From NCBI RefSeq assembly GCF_002831625.1, contig NZ_CP025116.1:310001-374000 (forward strand): DNA of 64,000 nucleotides, read 5' to 3'. This DNA comes from Nonlabens sp. MB-3u-79. GTDB taxonomy: Bacteria; Bacteroidota; Bacteroidia; Flavobacteriales; Flavobacteriaceae. The translations under genes and the position numbers were made by a program. Below are positions 1 to 8,522 of the stretch, one piece after another (position 1 is the stretch's first letter; each line of letters opens with the position of its first letter). The notes under the pieces are model-generated. The model worked only from the letters and a program-made list of their open reading frames with translations, did not search any database and was not told the DNA's origin.

Positions 1-1020
1 GGGATTGAAATTACCCTGCACTGTTATCAATACAGTGACAGATCCCCTCAAGAAGAGCTTAACCACTACTGCAAGGAAGTTTTTTACTACCGCCGTAAAA
101 TAGGTTTCTACGGTATTTCTGCCAGCTTACCTTATATTGTTTATTCCAGAAGAAGTAAAAAACTACTTCATCGATTACAAAAGACATATGCTCCTATTTT
201 ATTTGAAGGCTTGCATACTTGTTATTACTTAAATCACAAGTCTTTAAAGAGTCATTTTAAAATAGTGAGATGTCATAATATCGAGCATGAATATTATAAA
301 AAACTAGCTGAACACACTTCAAAGACAAAAAAAATCTATTTCCAAACAGAGAGCGATCGATTGCAACGCTATGAGACTGTTTTAGAAAATGCTCAAGTTT
401 TAGCCACTATATCAGATGATGATCAAATTTATTTTGAGGCTAGATATGTGCAACCAGAAGTAAAAAAGGTGAATGCTTTTCATACGGATCAAGAAGTGAC
501 GAGTCTTTTAGGAAATGGAGATTACAGCTTATTTCATGGAAGTTTGAACGTGAGTGAAAACGACCATAGCGCTAGGTTTTTAATAGAGCATATTTTCAAT
601 GATTTGGATAATCAATTAATTATTGCCGGAAAAGAACCCTCTTTTGAACTACAAAAGCTCTGTGCTAAAAAAGATAATGTTACTTTAGTAAGCGATCCAG
701 ACTGGGACCAGTTAAACAACCTTATTGCAAACGCACATATTCATTTGATGCACGCGTCTCAAAAAAGCGGTTTAAAACTAAAATTATTAAAAGCATTATT
801 CTCGGGAAGGCATGTGATTGCAAATAAAGACATGGCAACTGAAAAATCTATTTTTGATCATGTCGTTATAGCCAACTCTAATAAACAGTGGAAAGACGCC
901 GTTTTAAAATTAATGAAGAAAAATTTCGACGAAGACCTATTAAAAGAACGTACCGCAACAATGATTGAATTTAAAAATGACAAAAGCCTGCACCTCCTAA
1001 TAGACTCCATAACATTCTAA
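1..1020 (+). CDS. Glycosyltransferase, GT-B (group 1) type, 5' end cut by window
   Basis: The reading frame is open from base 1, so the N-terminus lies outside the window; 339 residues are visible. The C-terminal half looks like a GT-B donor-sugar domain: a segment reading LFHGSLNV starts the second Rossmann fold, then LIIAGKEP and a region around 'KSGLKLKLLKALFSGRHVIAN', the usual position of the nucleotide-sugar contacts. An internal ATG at position 211 would remove conserved N-terminal sequence and is unlikely to be the start. It is followed directly by a GT2 gene with which it overlaps or nearly overlaps, and lies in a cluster of glycosyltransferases, so a role in surface polysaccharide or glycan assembly is inferred. 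Donor and acceptor are unknown. Confidence 0.75.
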   Translation, partial: GIEITLHCYQYSDRSPQEELNHYCKEVFYYRRKIGFYGISASLPYIVYSRRSKKLLHRLQKTYAPILFEGLHTCYYLNHKSLKSHFKIVRCHNIEHEYYKKLAEHTSKTKKIYFQTESDRLQRYETVLENAQVLATISDDDQIYFEARYVQPEVKKVNAFHTDQEVTSLLGNGDYSLFHGSLNVSENDHSARFLIEHIFNDLDNQLIIAGKEPSFELQKLCAKKDNVTLVSDPDWDQLNNLIANAHIHLMHASQKSGLKLKLLKALFSGRHVIANKDMATEKSIFDHVVIANSNKQWKDAVLKLMKKNFDEDLLKERTATMIEFKNDKSLHLLIDSITF

Positions 1021-1961
1021 CTATCAAAATACTCGTTCACATACCCCTTTATAATAAAGCAGCAACTGTATTGCAAGCTATAAATAGCGTATTGAGCCAG
1101 GAGTATACTAATTTTGATCTTTTAATCATCAATGATGGATCCACAGATCAAAGCTTAGAACTTGTGGAACATATGGAAAGTGACCGAGTTTTAATTCGCT
1201 CTCAAGAAAATCAAGGTGTAAGTACTACTCGTAATAACGCCTTACAATTTGCACGAGAAAACAATTACGACAGTATCGCTTTTTTAGACGCAGACGATTA
1301 TTGGAGGCCCGATCACCTTTCCTTATTGGCCCTTCTATTTACCAAATTCCCAGCAGCTCAAGCTGTCGCTTCAAATTACAAATTAAAAAGATCTAATAAC
1401 ATATTAGAAACTAAGTGGAGTCATTTTGAAAATGAAAATGAACAGCTATTAGAACATTTTTTTGAACACAATTTCTTGAATAGTATTTTCACTTGTTCTA
1501 CTTTAATGATCAAAACCGAAGCTATTGAAAAAGTAGGATTATTTAATAAGAGGTTGACTCATTTTGAAGACATCGACTGGTTTGTAAGGATAGGTATGAA
1601 TTTGAACGTCGCTTTCAGTTTTCAAGTAACCGCGATTATCGATGAGTCTGCTGAAAATCGCTCTGATCAGACAGATATGAAAAACAGAGCATTACCTGAC
1701 TTTTCATCTTATGAGGACGAAATTAAAAAACACAAAGGACTAGAAAAATACTTGGACTTGAATCGTTTTTCTATTGCACTCGCCTATAGAATGGAAAATG
1801 ATATCAGAAATGCTACTTTGTACCAGCAAAAAATCAATTTAAAAAATTTAAGTACCAAACAACAAAAGCTCCTGCTAATGAGCAGGCTGCAGCTTAAATC
1901 CTTAAAACGCACCCAGAAGATTTTGGGAAATCTGGGATTGCATCTACGAGCTGGTGACTGA
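1014..1961 (+). CDS. Glycosyltransferase family 2 (GT-A), probable non-ATG start
   Basis: Transfers a sugar from an activated donor during glycan synthesis. The GT-A core is clear: IPLYNKAATVLQAINSVL, then LLIINDGSTDQS, and 'AFLDADDYW' holding the metal-binding DxD-type motif. The first ATG-like codon in frame is TTG at 1071, but that start would delete the first beta strand (residues KILVHIPLYNK). The frame stays open back to a stop at 978-980 and offers only ATT at 1014 or ATC at 1023 as starts, so I place the start at ATT 1014, overlapping the preceding gene by 7 bases. The exact start is uncertain. The C-terminal third is charged and helical. It converges on the cupin gene with only 17 bases between them. 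Confidence 0.8.
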   Translation: MLTIKILVHIPLYNKAATVLQAINSVLSQEYTNFDLLIINDGSTDQSLELVEHMESDRVLIRSQENQGVSTTRNNALQFARENNYDSIAFLDADDYWRPDHLSLLALLFTKFPAAQAVASNYKLKRSNNILETKWSHFENENEQLLEHFFEHNFLNSIFTCSTLMIKTEAIEKVGLFNKRLTHFEDIDWFVRIGMNLNVAFSFQVTAIIDESAENRSDQTDMKNRALPDFSSYEDEIKKHKGLEKYLDLNRFSIALAYRMENDIRNATLYQQKINLKNLSTKQQKLLLMSRLQLKSLKRTQKILGNLGLHLRAGD

Positions 1962-1978
1962 TACCAGTAACATCAACT

Positions 1979-2371
1979 TTAAGATGACTTCGAATAGAAG
2001 ACCTCTTTATCTCTGATATAATCTACCTCCTCAAATTCGTGAGAAGCCAGGACAAGACACATAGCTCCACTAGAAAAGTCAGACAGCTCTCTCCATATCA
2101 TCGTTGGGATTAACAACCCCTTATTGGGCTTATTCAACCTGACGGTTTGCTTCTCCTTTCCATTATCTAATTCTACGGTAAAACTACCAGAAACGGCTAT
2201 TAACAACTCCATACACTCTTTATGCGCATGGCCCCCACGATGGGAGTCGCTAGGAACGTCGTACAAATAATAAACACGCTGGATTTTATACGGAATAGTA
2301 TCTTTTTCCAGTACGGCTAGATTACCTCTCGGATCTGTTATTTTAGGAATGTCTATGATTTTGTAATCCAT
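1979..2371 (-). CDS. Sugar 3,4-ketoisomerase-like cupin (FdtA/WxcM family)
   Basis: A 130-residue single-domain cupin of the FdtA/QdtA/WxcM C-terminal group, which isomerise dTDP-4-keto-6-deoxy-glucose to the 3-keto sugar on the way to 3-amino-deoxy sugars such as Fuc3NAc or Qui3NAc. The family signature is visible: an N-terminal 'DPRGNLAVLE', then 'VYYLYDVPSDSHRGGHAHK' with the paired histidines, and IPTMIWRELSDFS in the second half. Length matches the family. It lies 15 bases downstream of the minus-strand glycosyltransferase that starts at 3202, consistent with one transcript. No aminotransferase or acyltransferase partner is visible, so the final sugar is unknown. Confidence 0.8.
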   Translation of the reverse strand: MDYKIIDIPKITDPRGNLAVLEKDTIPYKIQRVYYLYDVPSDSHRGGHAHKECMELLIAVSGSFTVELDNGKEKQTVRLNKPNKGLLIPTMIWRELSDFSSGAMCLVLASHEFEEVDYIRDKEVFYSKSS

Positions 2372-2386
2372 TAATTTAAAGATTTG

Positions 2387-3202
2387 TTAATTTGATGATT
2401 TGAAATAATCCTGAGCTCCGTCTTGAAAAGTTTTTGTTTTATGTTTTAACTCAAAAAAAGAAGCTGCCAAGCCTTTTCTAAACAAAAAGAAACCATACTT
2501 CCATTTCATAAAAGTAATATTTCTTTTTAAGTAAGCTGCCAGGGCACCTCTTGCATAGATCAAACGATCACTAGTTACTTCCTCGCTAGAGTTCAGTGCT
2601 TTGTGTTTTACAATTGTTTTATTGACAAAATAAGGGGCTGAACCTTGACAAATCCCCTCCTTTAAAAACACAAAATTCTCGCTATCTTGAAATTGCGCCC
2701 CTAAACCAAATCTCTCGTCAAATCTTAATTTTTCACCTACCAAAGCTCTTTTAAACGTGATTTCTGGGGATAAAACACTACGCAAACTTCTGCTGTTGTG
2801 AGTTTGCTCTTTTAATGGATAATCCCAATACGGCTGCCCATTTTCAATAACTTCTGTTTGAAATGTGATGATGCTGTTCGGCACACTATTATGTGCATTT
2901 ATAATATGTTTTATCGCATCTGGCATAACAATACAATCATCATCTAGAATCCAGCACAAGTCTTTATTACTGTTATCGATGGCAAGATTCCGACTTTTAC
3001 TCAATCCGAATTGATTAACATTCATCACTTTGATATGTTCCCAGTCAGAGATTGCAGCATTTGCGTCTGTTTGATTGACCACAAGTATACTTGCCTTAAC
3101 ATCGGCAAGAGGTTGTTGAAACATGGATTCTAGAAAAGACAAGTCGCTGCGATTCATAGTCGCAATGAGAATTTCTAAATCTGTATTTTTATAACTGGGC
3201 AA
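2387..3202 (-). CDS. Glycosyltransferase family 2 protein
   Basis: A 271-residue GT-A fold enzyme. It opens with 'LEILIATMNRSDLSFLESM', continues through a short 'ILVVNQTD' strand, and has LCWILDDDCIVMPDAI, an acidic DDD motif where the divalent metal and nucleotide sugar bind. The later 'FDERFGLGAQFQDSENFVFLKEG' matches the acceptor-side region of GT2 enzymes. No membrane segment is evident, so it is cytoplasmic or peripheral. It is transcribed away from the GT at 3234, with a promoter-like box at 3219-3226, and probably shares a transcript with the cupin downstream. A polysaccharide role is inferred from context; the specificity is unknown. Confidence 0.78.
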   Translation of the reverse strand: MPSYKNTDLEILIATMNRSDLSFLESMFQQPLADVKASILVVNQTDANAAISDWEHIKVMNVNQFGLSKSRNLAIDNSNKDLCWILDDDCIVMPDAIKHIINAHNSVPNSIITFQTEVIENGQPYWDYPLKEQTHNSRSLRSVLSPEITFKRALVGEKLRFDERFGLGAQFQDSENFVFLKEGICQGSAPYFVNKTIVKHKALNSSEEVTSDRLIYARGALAAYLKRNITFMKWKYGFFLFRKGLAASFFELKHKTKTFQDGAQDYFKSSN

Positions 3203-3218
3203 CTGCTTATCTTTACCT

Positions 3219-3226
3219 CAAAGATA
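3219..3226 (-). promoter_or_regulatory. Bacteroidota -7 promoter box (TATCTTTG)
   Basis: The minus strand reads TATCTTTG, matching the TAnnTTTG -7 consensus used by the primary sigma factor of Bacteroidota. It lies 16 bases upstream of the ATG of the minus-strand glycosyltransferase at 3202. No clear -33 TTG element is visible. Confidence 0.45.
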
Positions 3227-3233
3227 CTTCTAT

Positions 3234-4379
3234 ATGCGCATATTGCTGGTAGGTGAATACAGCGGTTTTCATAATGCCTTAAAACATGGACTACAACAAT
3301 TAGGTCACGAAGTCACCCTTGTGGGCGATGGCGATGGGTTCAAACGCTTTCCTGTAGACATAGAAGTAGGCAGTTCCTATTTTGAACAAAGCTGGTTGCA
3401 TCGCAAAATAAAAGTAGGCTGGTGGAAACTCACGGGTCGTAATTTAGAAGATCGCTTGAAGTTAGCCCGCTTTCGCGAAAGCGAGAACCGCTTGAAAAAC
3501 CACGACATTATACAGTTTATTAACTCTAATCCATTTGGGTGCGAGCCTGATATAGAGAAAGTAATGATCGATTTCCTAATTGAACATAATACGTCATCAT
3601 TTCTTATAGCTTGCGGCGATGATTATGAATATGCCAAATACCTGACCGAAGAACACCTAGGTTACAGCATCCTAGAAGTTGTAAAAAAGGATCCCAAAAA
3701 TAAAAAAGAGCTCTTTCATACCTATAAATATTTGGGAGACGGCTATAGAGATAATTATTACAACATCTTAAAAGCATCAGAGAAAATCATTCCTAGTAAT
3801 GTAGATTATGCGATGGCTTTAAAGAACCAAGAAAAAGCTACAGCGATCATTCCTGCTGCTATTAACTGTTCTAAATTCCAGTTACAACTCAACGAAAACA
3901 TAGACTGTATCCATATTTTTATGGGGATTAACCGTGGAAATTATTGGAAAAAAGGAATCAATTATTTTGAGGAAGCACTAGAAATCATCCAAAAAAAATA
4001 CGGAAACAAGGTGCAGGTTACTATAGCAGAAAGCCTTCCTTATCAAGAATACATCACAAGTTATAAGAGCGCACATATTTTACTGGATCAAGTACTTTGC
4101 TATGATCAAGGTTATAATGCACTAGAGGCAATGGCTCAAGGTAAGGCGGTCTTTTCTGGAGGTAGTGAGTTCTTTTTAAAAGCGCATCATTTAGATGCTA
4201 TTCCCGTAATCGATGCACAACCAGATGTGACTTATTTAGTAGATCAACTGTCTTTGCTCATCGAGCAACCAGAAAAAATTCTTCAAATAGGAAGAGCCGC
4301 TAGAAAGCATGTGCTAGAACATCACGACAGTATCAAGATCGCAAATGCCTATGAACAACATTACCTTAACAGCTTTTAA
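3234..4379 (+). CDS. Glycosyltransferase, GT-B fold
   Basis: A 381-residue protein beginning 'MRILLVGEYSGFHNALKHGL', the glycine-rich first strand and loop of a GT-B enzyme. The C-terminal domain has IHIFMGINRGNYWKKGINYF, then VTIAESLPYQEYITSYKSAHILLDQ, and 'GYNALEAMAQGKAVFSGG', the region with a Glu that contacts the nucleotide sugar in GT4-like enzymes. It probably belongs to the surface-glycan cluster. The dispersed palindrome at 3468-3483 is translated here as ARFRESE, without interrupting the frame. It is divergent from the neighbouring GT2. Acceptor unknown. Confidence 0.75.
   Translation: MRILLVGEYSGFHNALKHGLQQLGHEVTLVGDGDGFKRFPVDIEVGSSYFEQSWLHRKIKVGWWKLTGRNLEDRLKLARFRESENRLKNHDIIQFINSNPFGCEPDIEKVMIDFLIEHNTSSFLIACGDDYEYAKYLTEEHLGYSILEVVKKDPKNKKELFHTYKYLGDGYRDNYYNILKASEKIIPSNVDYAMALKNQEKATAIIPAAINCSKFQLQLNENIDCIHIFMGINRGNYWKKGINYFEEALEIIQKKYGNKVQVTIAESLPYQEYITSYKSAHILLDQVLCYDQGYNALEAMAQGKAVFSGGSEFFLKAHHLDAIPVIDAQPDVTYLVDQLSLLIEQPEKILQIGRAARKHVLEHHDSIKIANAYEQHYLNSF
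3468..3483. repeat. Dispersed palindrome CGCTTTCGCGAAAGCG, copy 1 (in CDS)
   Basis: Perfect 16-base palindrome inside the glycosyltransferase gene, read as RFRES. One of 12 sites in the window with the exact core GCTTTCGCGAAAGC. Confidence 0.9.
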
Positions 4380-4693
4380 ATCAATTGATTACCTTCCCTA
4401 TATGAATTAAATAAACCTTTATTTCTATGTGCACAATTATAAAGACATACGAGTGCCTTATAAGATAATGGACCTGCCGCTAGGTTGGTCATTAATATAT
4501 TGTTTTGAAAGAAGGCTTTCCACCAGCGATCGTATAAAAGGCAGATCTCAATAAACAGCACACTACTCATAGTGATGTAGATAAGATGAAGCCTGTTCTA
4601 GCCTTTCTTTGAAGAAAATAAAAATAGTTAGTTGTGTGGATTATTTCCTGTAAGGTGTGAAAATCGAAATTTAATTCCGATTTCAGTATCGTA
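4380..4693. other. Intergenic stretch, no supported gene
   Basis: 314 bases between the plus-strand GT and the minus-strand 94-residue protein. A 64-codon minus-strand frame (4376-4570) has no family signature or promoter and I do not call it. No repeat or hairpin terminator stands out. Confidence 0.5.
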
Positions 4694-4978
4694 CTACCTG
4701 TTTTTCCACTGTATATCCATACCAGAAAAGTCTTCACTGGTTTTTTGCTTAGCTTGTTTAGGAATCAAAAACTCAAACTCTAGTGCTACTTCAAGACCAT
4801 CATCTAGATAGAACAACATAGTTTCTTCTCCTTCGTAATCACAAATCACAATAGCATGAATTTCATGAACCGCAAAGTATTCATCCTTTATTTCTTGAGG
4901 TTCTACAAACTCAAAAGAATGCAATACTTGTGCTCCTTTGAAATAATCTAATTGATCTAAGTAGAGGTCTTTTTCCAT
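4694..4978 (-). CDS. Conserved small acidic protein of unknown function
   Basis: A 94-residue soluble, acidic protein with no signal peptide or membrane segment. I do not recognise a named domain. The sequence alternates short hydrophobic strands with acidic turns ('AVHEIHAIVICDYEGEETML', 'FYLDDGLEVALEFEFLIPK'), suggesting a small beta-rich fold. A TAnnTTTG box only four bases before the ATG supports this start and independent transcription. It is monocistronic. I treat it as a genuine gene because of the promoter, coding-like composition and lack of competing frames. Confidence 0.65.
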   Translation of the reverse strand: MEKDLYLDQLDYFKGAQVLHSFEFVEPQEIKDEYFAVHEIHAIVICDYEGEETMLFYLDDGLEVALEFEFLIPKQAKQKTSEDFSGMDIQWKNR

Positions 4979-4982
4979 ATCG

Positions 4983-4990
4983 CAAAGGTA
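4983..4990 (-). promoter_or_regulatory. Bacteroidota -7 promoter box (TACCTTTG)
   Basis: The minus strand reads TACCTTTG, a full match to TAnnTTTG, ending four bases before the ATG at 4978. The implied transcript would have a very short leader or none. Confidence 0.5.
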
Positions 4991-5163
4991 AGATTTTAAG
5001 AGGTTGAAAAAGCTTGTTTAACTTAGAATCGACTGATATGCATTTATATTAATTCTTAACTGGCAAAGGCCAGTATACTAAATGGGTAAAATATAAAGAC
5101 TTTATTGCGCTAGGTGTCCTCTTATTCTCTAGTAAAAAAGTAAGCCTAATAACTATCTGTCAT

Positions 5164-5193
5164 AAAAAAAGCCAGTTCACAAGAACTGGCTTT
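5164..5193 (-). terminator. Rho-independent terminator of the E2 gene
   Basis: GCCAGTTC and GAACTGGC pair over eight bases with a four-base loop. The minus strand then runs into seven T. It lies about 30 bases past the E2 stop codon. A short T tract on the plus side may make it weakly bidirectional. Confidence 0.85.
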
Positions 5194-5222
5194 AAATGTA
5201 TACTGGATGTTCTTCTATTTTA

Positions 5223-6548
5223 TTATACCGTACGGTTTACATCAAAAGCTTCTAGTAATTTTGCTACTCGTTGTACAAATTGTCCACCTAGTGCTCCGTT
5301 TACTACTCTATGATCGTAACTATGGGACAAGAACATTTTCATTCTTATACCTATAAAGTCTCCTTCTGGAGTTTCTACTACTGCAGGAACTTTTCTTATG
5401 GCTCCAAGAGCTAAGATTCCAACTTGTGGCTGATTGATTATAGGAGTTCCTAATACAGATCCAAAAGTACCTACATTAGTTACCGTATACGTTCCGCCTT
5501 GAGTATCGTCTGGTTTTAATTTACCTGTTCTTGATCTGTTTGCAAGATCATTTACTGATTTTGCCATTCCTACCAGGTTCAATTGATCTGCATTTTTGAT
5601 CACAGGAACAATTAAGTTACCATTTGGTAAGGCAGCTGCCATCCCTAAATTGATATTTTTACGCTTGATGATTCTATCCCCATCAAGAGCGACATTCATC
5701 ATTGGGAATTCTTTTAAAGCTTGGGCCACTGCTTCCATAAAAATAGGCGTAAAGGTCAAGTTTTCACCCTCTCTTTGTTTGAAGCCATCCTTATGTTTCT
5801 TTCTCCAGTTCCAGATGTTAGTAACATCACATTCTATAAAACTTTGAACATGCGCACTCGTTTGTACCGATGCTACCATGTGATGAGCGATGAGTTTCCC
5901 CATACGTGTCATTTCAATGATCTCATCTTCTCCATTAACAGAAACAGGAGCTGCAGTAGGAGCTTGTTTAGGAGCCGCAGCAGGTGATGCTGGAGATGCA
6001 GGGGCTGTAGAAGTAGTTGCTACTTTACCCGATTTCTTATCGGCTACATACTTTAAAATATCGTCTTTAGTAACACGACCATCTTTTCCTGTACCAGAAA
6101 TAGCCTCTAATTCTGAAAGAGAGATTTGTTCTTGTTTGGCGATATTTTTTACAAGTGGCGAGTAAAAGGCATCACTATCTTCATAGTTCACACTTTCGGT
6201 CACTTGTTTGATTTGGTTTTCTACCTCAGCAGCAGCAGTGGTTACTTCTGGGGTGCTAGATGCTGATTCAGATGTTGCAGCAGCAGGAGCGTCTCCAGCG
6301 TCTTCTCCATCTATTTCTATAACAGCAATTGTCTGTCCCACCTGCACAAGGTCATCTACTTGAAATAATATTTCTACCAAGGTACCATTTACCTCGCTAG
6401 GCACTTCACTATCTACCTTATCAGTAGCTATTTCCAATACAGGCTCATCCATCTCGATGGTGTCGCCTACATTTTTAAGCCATGAAGTAATGGTAGCCTC
6501 TGCCACAGATTCTCCCATTTTAGGTAATTTCAATTCAAATTTTGCCAT
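5223..6548 (-). CDS. 2-oxo acid dehydrogenase complex E2 (dihydrolipoamide acyltransferase)
   Basis: Core acyltransferase of a pyruvate, 2-oxoglutarate or branched-chain 2-oxo acid dehydrogenase complex; it moves the acyl group from lipoamide to CoA. Domains in order: one lipoyl domain (about residues 1-78, lipoylated lysine K44 in 'ATDKVDSE'), an Ala/Pro/Thr-rich linker, the E1/E3-binding domain (about 128-168, 'YSPLVKNIAKQ' to 'GRVTKDDILKYV'), a second Ala/Pro linker, and the catalytic domain (about 212-441). The active-site motif reads DHRVVNG, with His413 and Asn417 where most E2s have Asp. No E1 or E3 gene is adjacent, so the substrate is unresolved; the one-lipoyl, 441-residue form resembles the branched-chain (BkdB) type. 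A strong terminator follows. Confidence 0.92.
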   Translation of the reverse strand: MAKFELKLPKMGESVAEATITSWLKNVGDTIEMDEPVLEIATDKVDSEVPSEVNGTLVEILFQVDDLVQVGQTIAVIEIDGEDAGDAPAAATSESASSTPEVTTAAAEVENQIKQVTESVNYEDSDAFYSPLVKNIAKQEQISLSELEAISGTGKDGRVTKDDILKYVADKKSGKVATTSTAPASPASPAAAPKQAPTAAPVSVNGEDEIIEMTRMGKLIAHHMVASVQTSAHVQSFIECDVTNIWNWRKKHKDGFKQREGENLTFTPIFMEAVAQALKEFPMMNVALDGDRIIKRKNINLGMAAALPNGNLIVPVIKNADQLNLVGMAKSVNDLANRSRTGKLKPDDTQGGTYTVTNVGTFGSVLGTPIINQPQVGILALGAIRKVPAVVETPEGDFIGIRMKMFLSHSYDHRVVNGALGGQFVQRVAKLLEAFDVNRTV

Positions 6549-6678
6549 AACTTATCAGGTACTATAACGTTTTCAATTATTTTCAAAAGTACAAATTAAA
6601 GACTTTACAATTGCGAATTACTCATTGATATAGCAATATTTTAAGATTCGTTATCGATAGTCTAATGAATCTGCTTAT

Positions 6679-7770
6679 CTATTGCATATTTTTTACCTCT
6701 CCACGGGAGGTATTGCTATCACTTCCTATATAAAAATCTCTTTTTTGTGATATAAATCTATAACTAAGCTTGGTGTTTTCAGACATGTACTCCATGATAG
6801 CTGTTATTTCTAAACTTTTCAAATCCCACCAAATTTGAAATCCTGTCACTTCCATACTTTTTAACTGCTCAAAGCTCCTACATGTCGTTTTATCTAATTG
6901 ATAAGTATCGTCATCAGTAACTAAAACCACCTCTGTAAAGTTATTCCTGTTGGAGTTTTCTGAGTTCCTATTGAAAGTAATCATTCCTTTAATCAATAGA
7001 TCAACGGCTTTTTTCTCTACTGCCGATTGCCTGAAATATTTATCATAAAACAACCCCATCGCACCATAAAACCTCTGGAGATACACCTTGTCCTTTACCG
7101 TGCTTTCTCCTTTGAAGTGAATCACTTTTTGATTTCCTAAGTAATAATTTTCATAGCCTTTTTGCAAGGCCGTATAACTCAAATCGATATCCTCACCATA
7201 CATAAAATAACGCTCGTCAAAGCCACCACAATCATCATAGACTTTCTTATCACAAAACATAAAGGCTCCTACCAGCACGTCCACTTTTCCTCGCTGGTTT
7301 TGCTCGACTTCATGATAATAATAACCGCTGTTGTTACCCAATATTTTTTGCCTAGCCACCTTGGGTGTAGGAATGTGTCTTTTACTTTCTGGCAAGTAGG
7401 CTCCAGTTCCGTCTATAAGTTGGGTGCCTATAAAGCCTGCTTTGGGTTCCGCTTTCGCGAAAGCTAAACATTCTTCAAAAACCTTCTCCCCTACTATTGT
7501 ATCTGGATTTAAAATACAGAGGTAAGTCCCTTGGGCTTGTGCTACGGCTATATTATTTCCTTTAGAAAAACCGTAATTCTCATCGTTTGCCATCACTTTT
7601 ACACGACCTGAATAGACAGATGCTAACATCTCTAAACTGGAGTCTATAGAGTTATTGTCGGCAACGATGATTTCTGCATCTATGTTTTTTGTTGCTTTTA
7701 AAACGCTATAAATACACAGCTCTAAAAAAGCTGCAGTATTGTAATTGAGTATGACTATGGATAATTCCAA
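6679..7770 (-). CDS. Glycosyltransferase family 2, rhamnosyltransferase-like
   Basis: A 363-residue GT-A enzyme: 'MELSIVILNYNTAAFLELCI', IIVADNNSIDSS, GFSKGNNIAVAQAQG and 'LCILNPDTIV', the NPD variant of the metal-binding motif. Then VGAFMFCDKKVYDDCGGFDE and 'YGEDIDLSYTALQKGY', typical of WbbL-like enzymes that add rhamnose or similar sugars. The final 70 residues lie outside the usual domain. It starts 3 bases after the recR stop codon and so is probably the second gene of a recR transcript, a pairing without obvious functional logic. The palindrome at 7451 is read here as AFAKAE. Confidence 0.85.
   Translation of the reverse strand: MELSIVILNYNTAAFLELCIYSVLKATKNIDAEIIVADNNSIDSSLEMLASVYSGRVKVMANDENYGFSKGNNIAVAQAQGTYLCILNPDTIVGEKVFEECLAFAKAEPKAGFIGTQLIDGTGAYLPESKRHIPTPKVARQKILGNNSGYYYHEVEQNQRGKVDVLVGAFMFCDKKVYDDCGGFDERYFMYGEDIDLSYTALQKGYENYYLGNQKVIHFKGESTVKDKVYLQRFYGAMGLFYDKYFRQSAVEKKAVDLLIKGMITFNRNSENSNRNNFTEVVLVTDDDTYQLDKTTCRSFEQLKSMEVTGFQIWWDLKSLEITAIMEYMSENTKLSYRFISQKRDFYIGSDSNTSRGEVKNMQ
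7451..7464. repeat. Dispersed palindrome, copy 2 (in CDS)
   Basis: Exact GCTTTCGCGAAAGC inside the GT2 gene, read on the minus strand as AFAKAE. The plus-strand left flank is TTCC, as at several other copies. Confidence 0.9.
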
Positions 7771-7773
7771 AGG

Positions 7774-8391
7774 CTAGTTTTTAAGCGAATTCTCGTAAGG
7801 AACCCGGTGCAAAATACTCCTTCCCAGGGTTACCTCATCAGCAAATTCCAGCTCGTCCCCTACGGCTATTCCTCTAGCGATGGTAGAAGTATTGACTTCT
7901 AGTCCATCGAGCTGTTTGAAAATATAAAAGTTAGTAGTGTCGCCTTCTATAGTGGGACTGAGTGCAAAAATTATTTCAGTAACTCCCGCATTCTTTACAC
8001 GTTCTACCAGCGATCTTACTTTAAGGTCTTGCGGACCTATACCGTCCATAGGGCTTATTTTACCACCTAAAACATGATACAAACCTCGGTACTGACTCGT
8101 GTTTTCTATCGCCATCACATCTCTTATATCTTCTACCACACAAACGATGGTTTGATCGCGGCTATGACTGGCACAAATTTCGCAAATCTCTACATCGCTT
8201 ACATTATGACACTGTTTGCAAAAGTTCAAATCGTGACGCATTCTTAACAATGCTTGAGAAAGCGCGTCTGTATTTTGTTCTGGCTGTCGCATGAGATGCA
8301 ATACCAGTCGCAAAGCCGTGCGCTTGCCTATTCCTGGCAATTGTGATACTTGATCAACGGCTTCTTCTAAGATTTTGGAGGAAAAATTCAT
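7774..8391 (-). CDS. recR: Recombination mediator protein RecR
   Basis: Works with RecO (and RecF) to load RecA on gapped single-stranded DNA. The 205-residue length is normal. Visible parts: the N-terminal helix-hairpin-helix ([14 protein letters not shown], residues 18-31), the four-cysteine zinc finger (C58, C61, C70, C73 in '[19 protein letters not shown]'), and the Toprim domain beginning '[15 protein letters not shown]'. The C-terminal region includes [15 protein letters not shown]. First gene of a probable two-gene minus-strand transcript with the GT2 gene. Confidence 0.97.
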   Translation of the reverse strand: MNFSSKILEEAVDQVSQLPGIGKRTALRLVLHLMRQPEQNTDALSQALLRMRHDLNFCKQCHNVSDVEICEICASHSRDQTIVCVVEDIRDVMAIENTSQYRGLYHVLGGKISPMDGIGPQDLKVRSLVERVKNAGVTEIIFALSPTIEGDTTNFYIFKQLDGLEVNTSTIARGIAVGDELEFADEVTLGRSILHRVPYENSLKN

Positions 8392-8522
8392 GAGTTGTAA
8401 ATATAGAAAAGAGAATCCAGTGACAAGCCGTGAGTTGTGGATTTTTGAGTTATCTTATACCTTTTACACGCAACCATTTTATATTGCTTACATCTATACA
8501 TAGAACTAAGAAAGATACAGGT

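Noticed and set aside
1979..4379. A complete amino-sugar biosynthesis operon
   Set aside because: Only a ketoisomerase-like cupin and glycosyltransferases are visible; aminotransferase and acetyltransferase genes are not in the window.
4376..4570. 64-codon minus-strand open frame after the glycosyltransferase
   Set aside because: No signal, motif, promoter box or coding-like pattern, and it overlaps the end of the glycosyltransferase gene.
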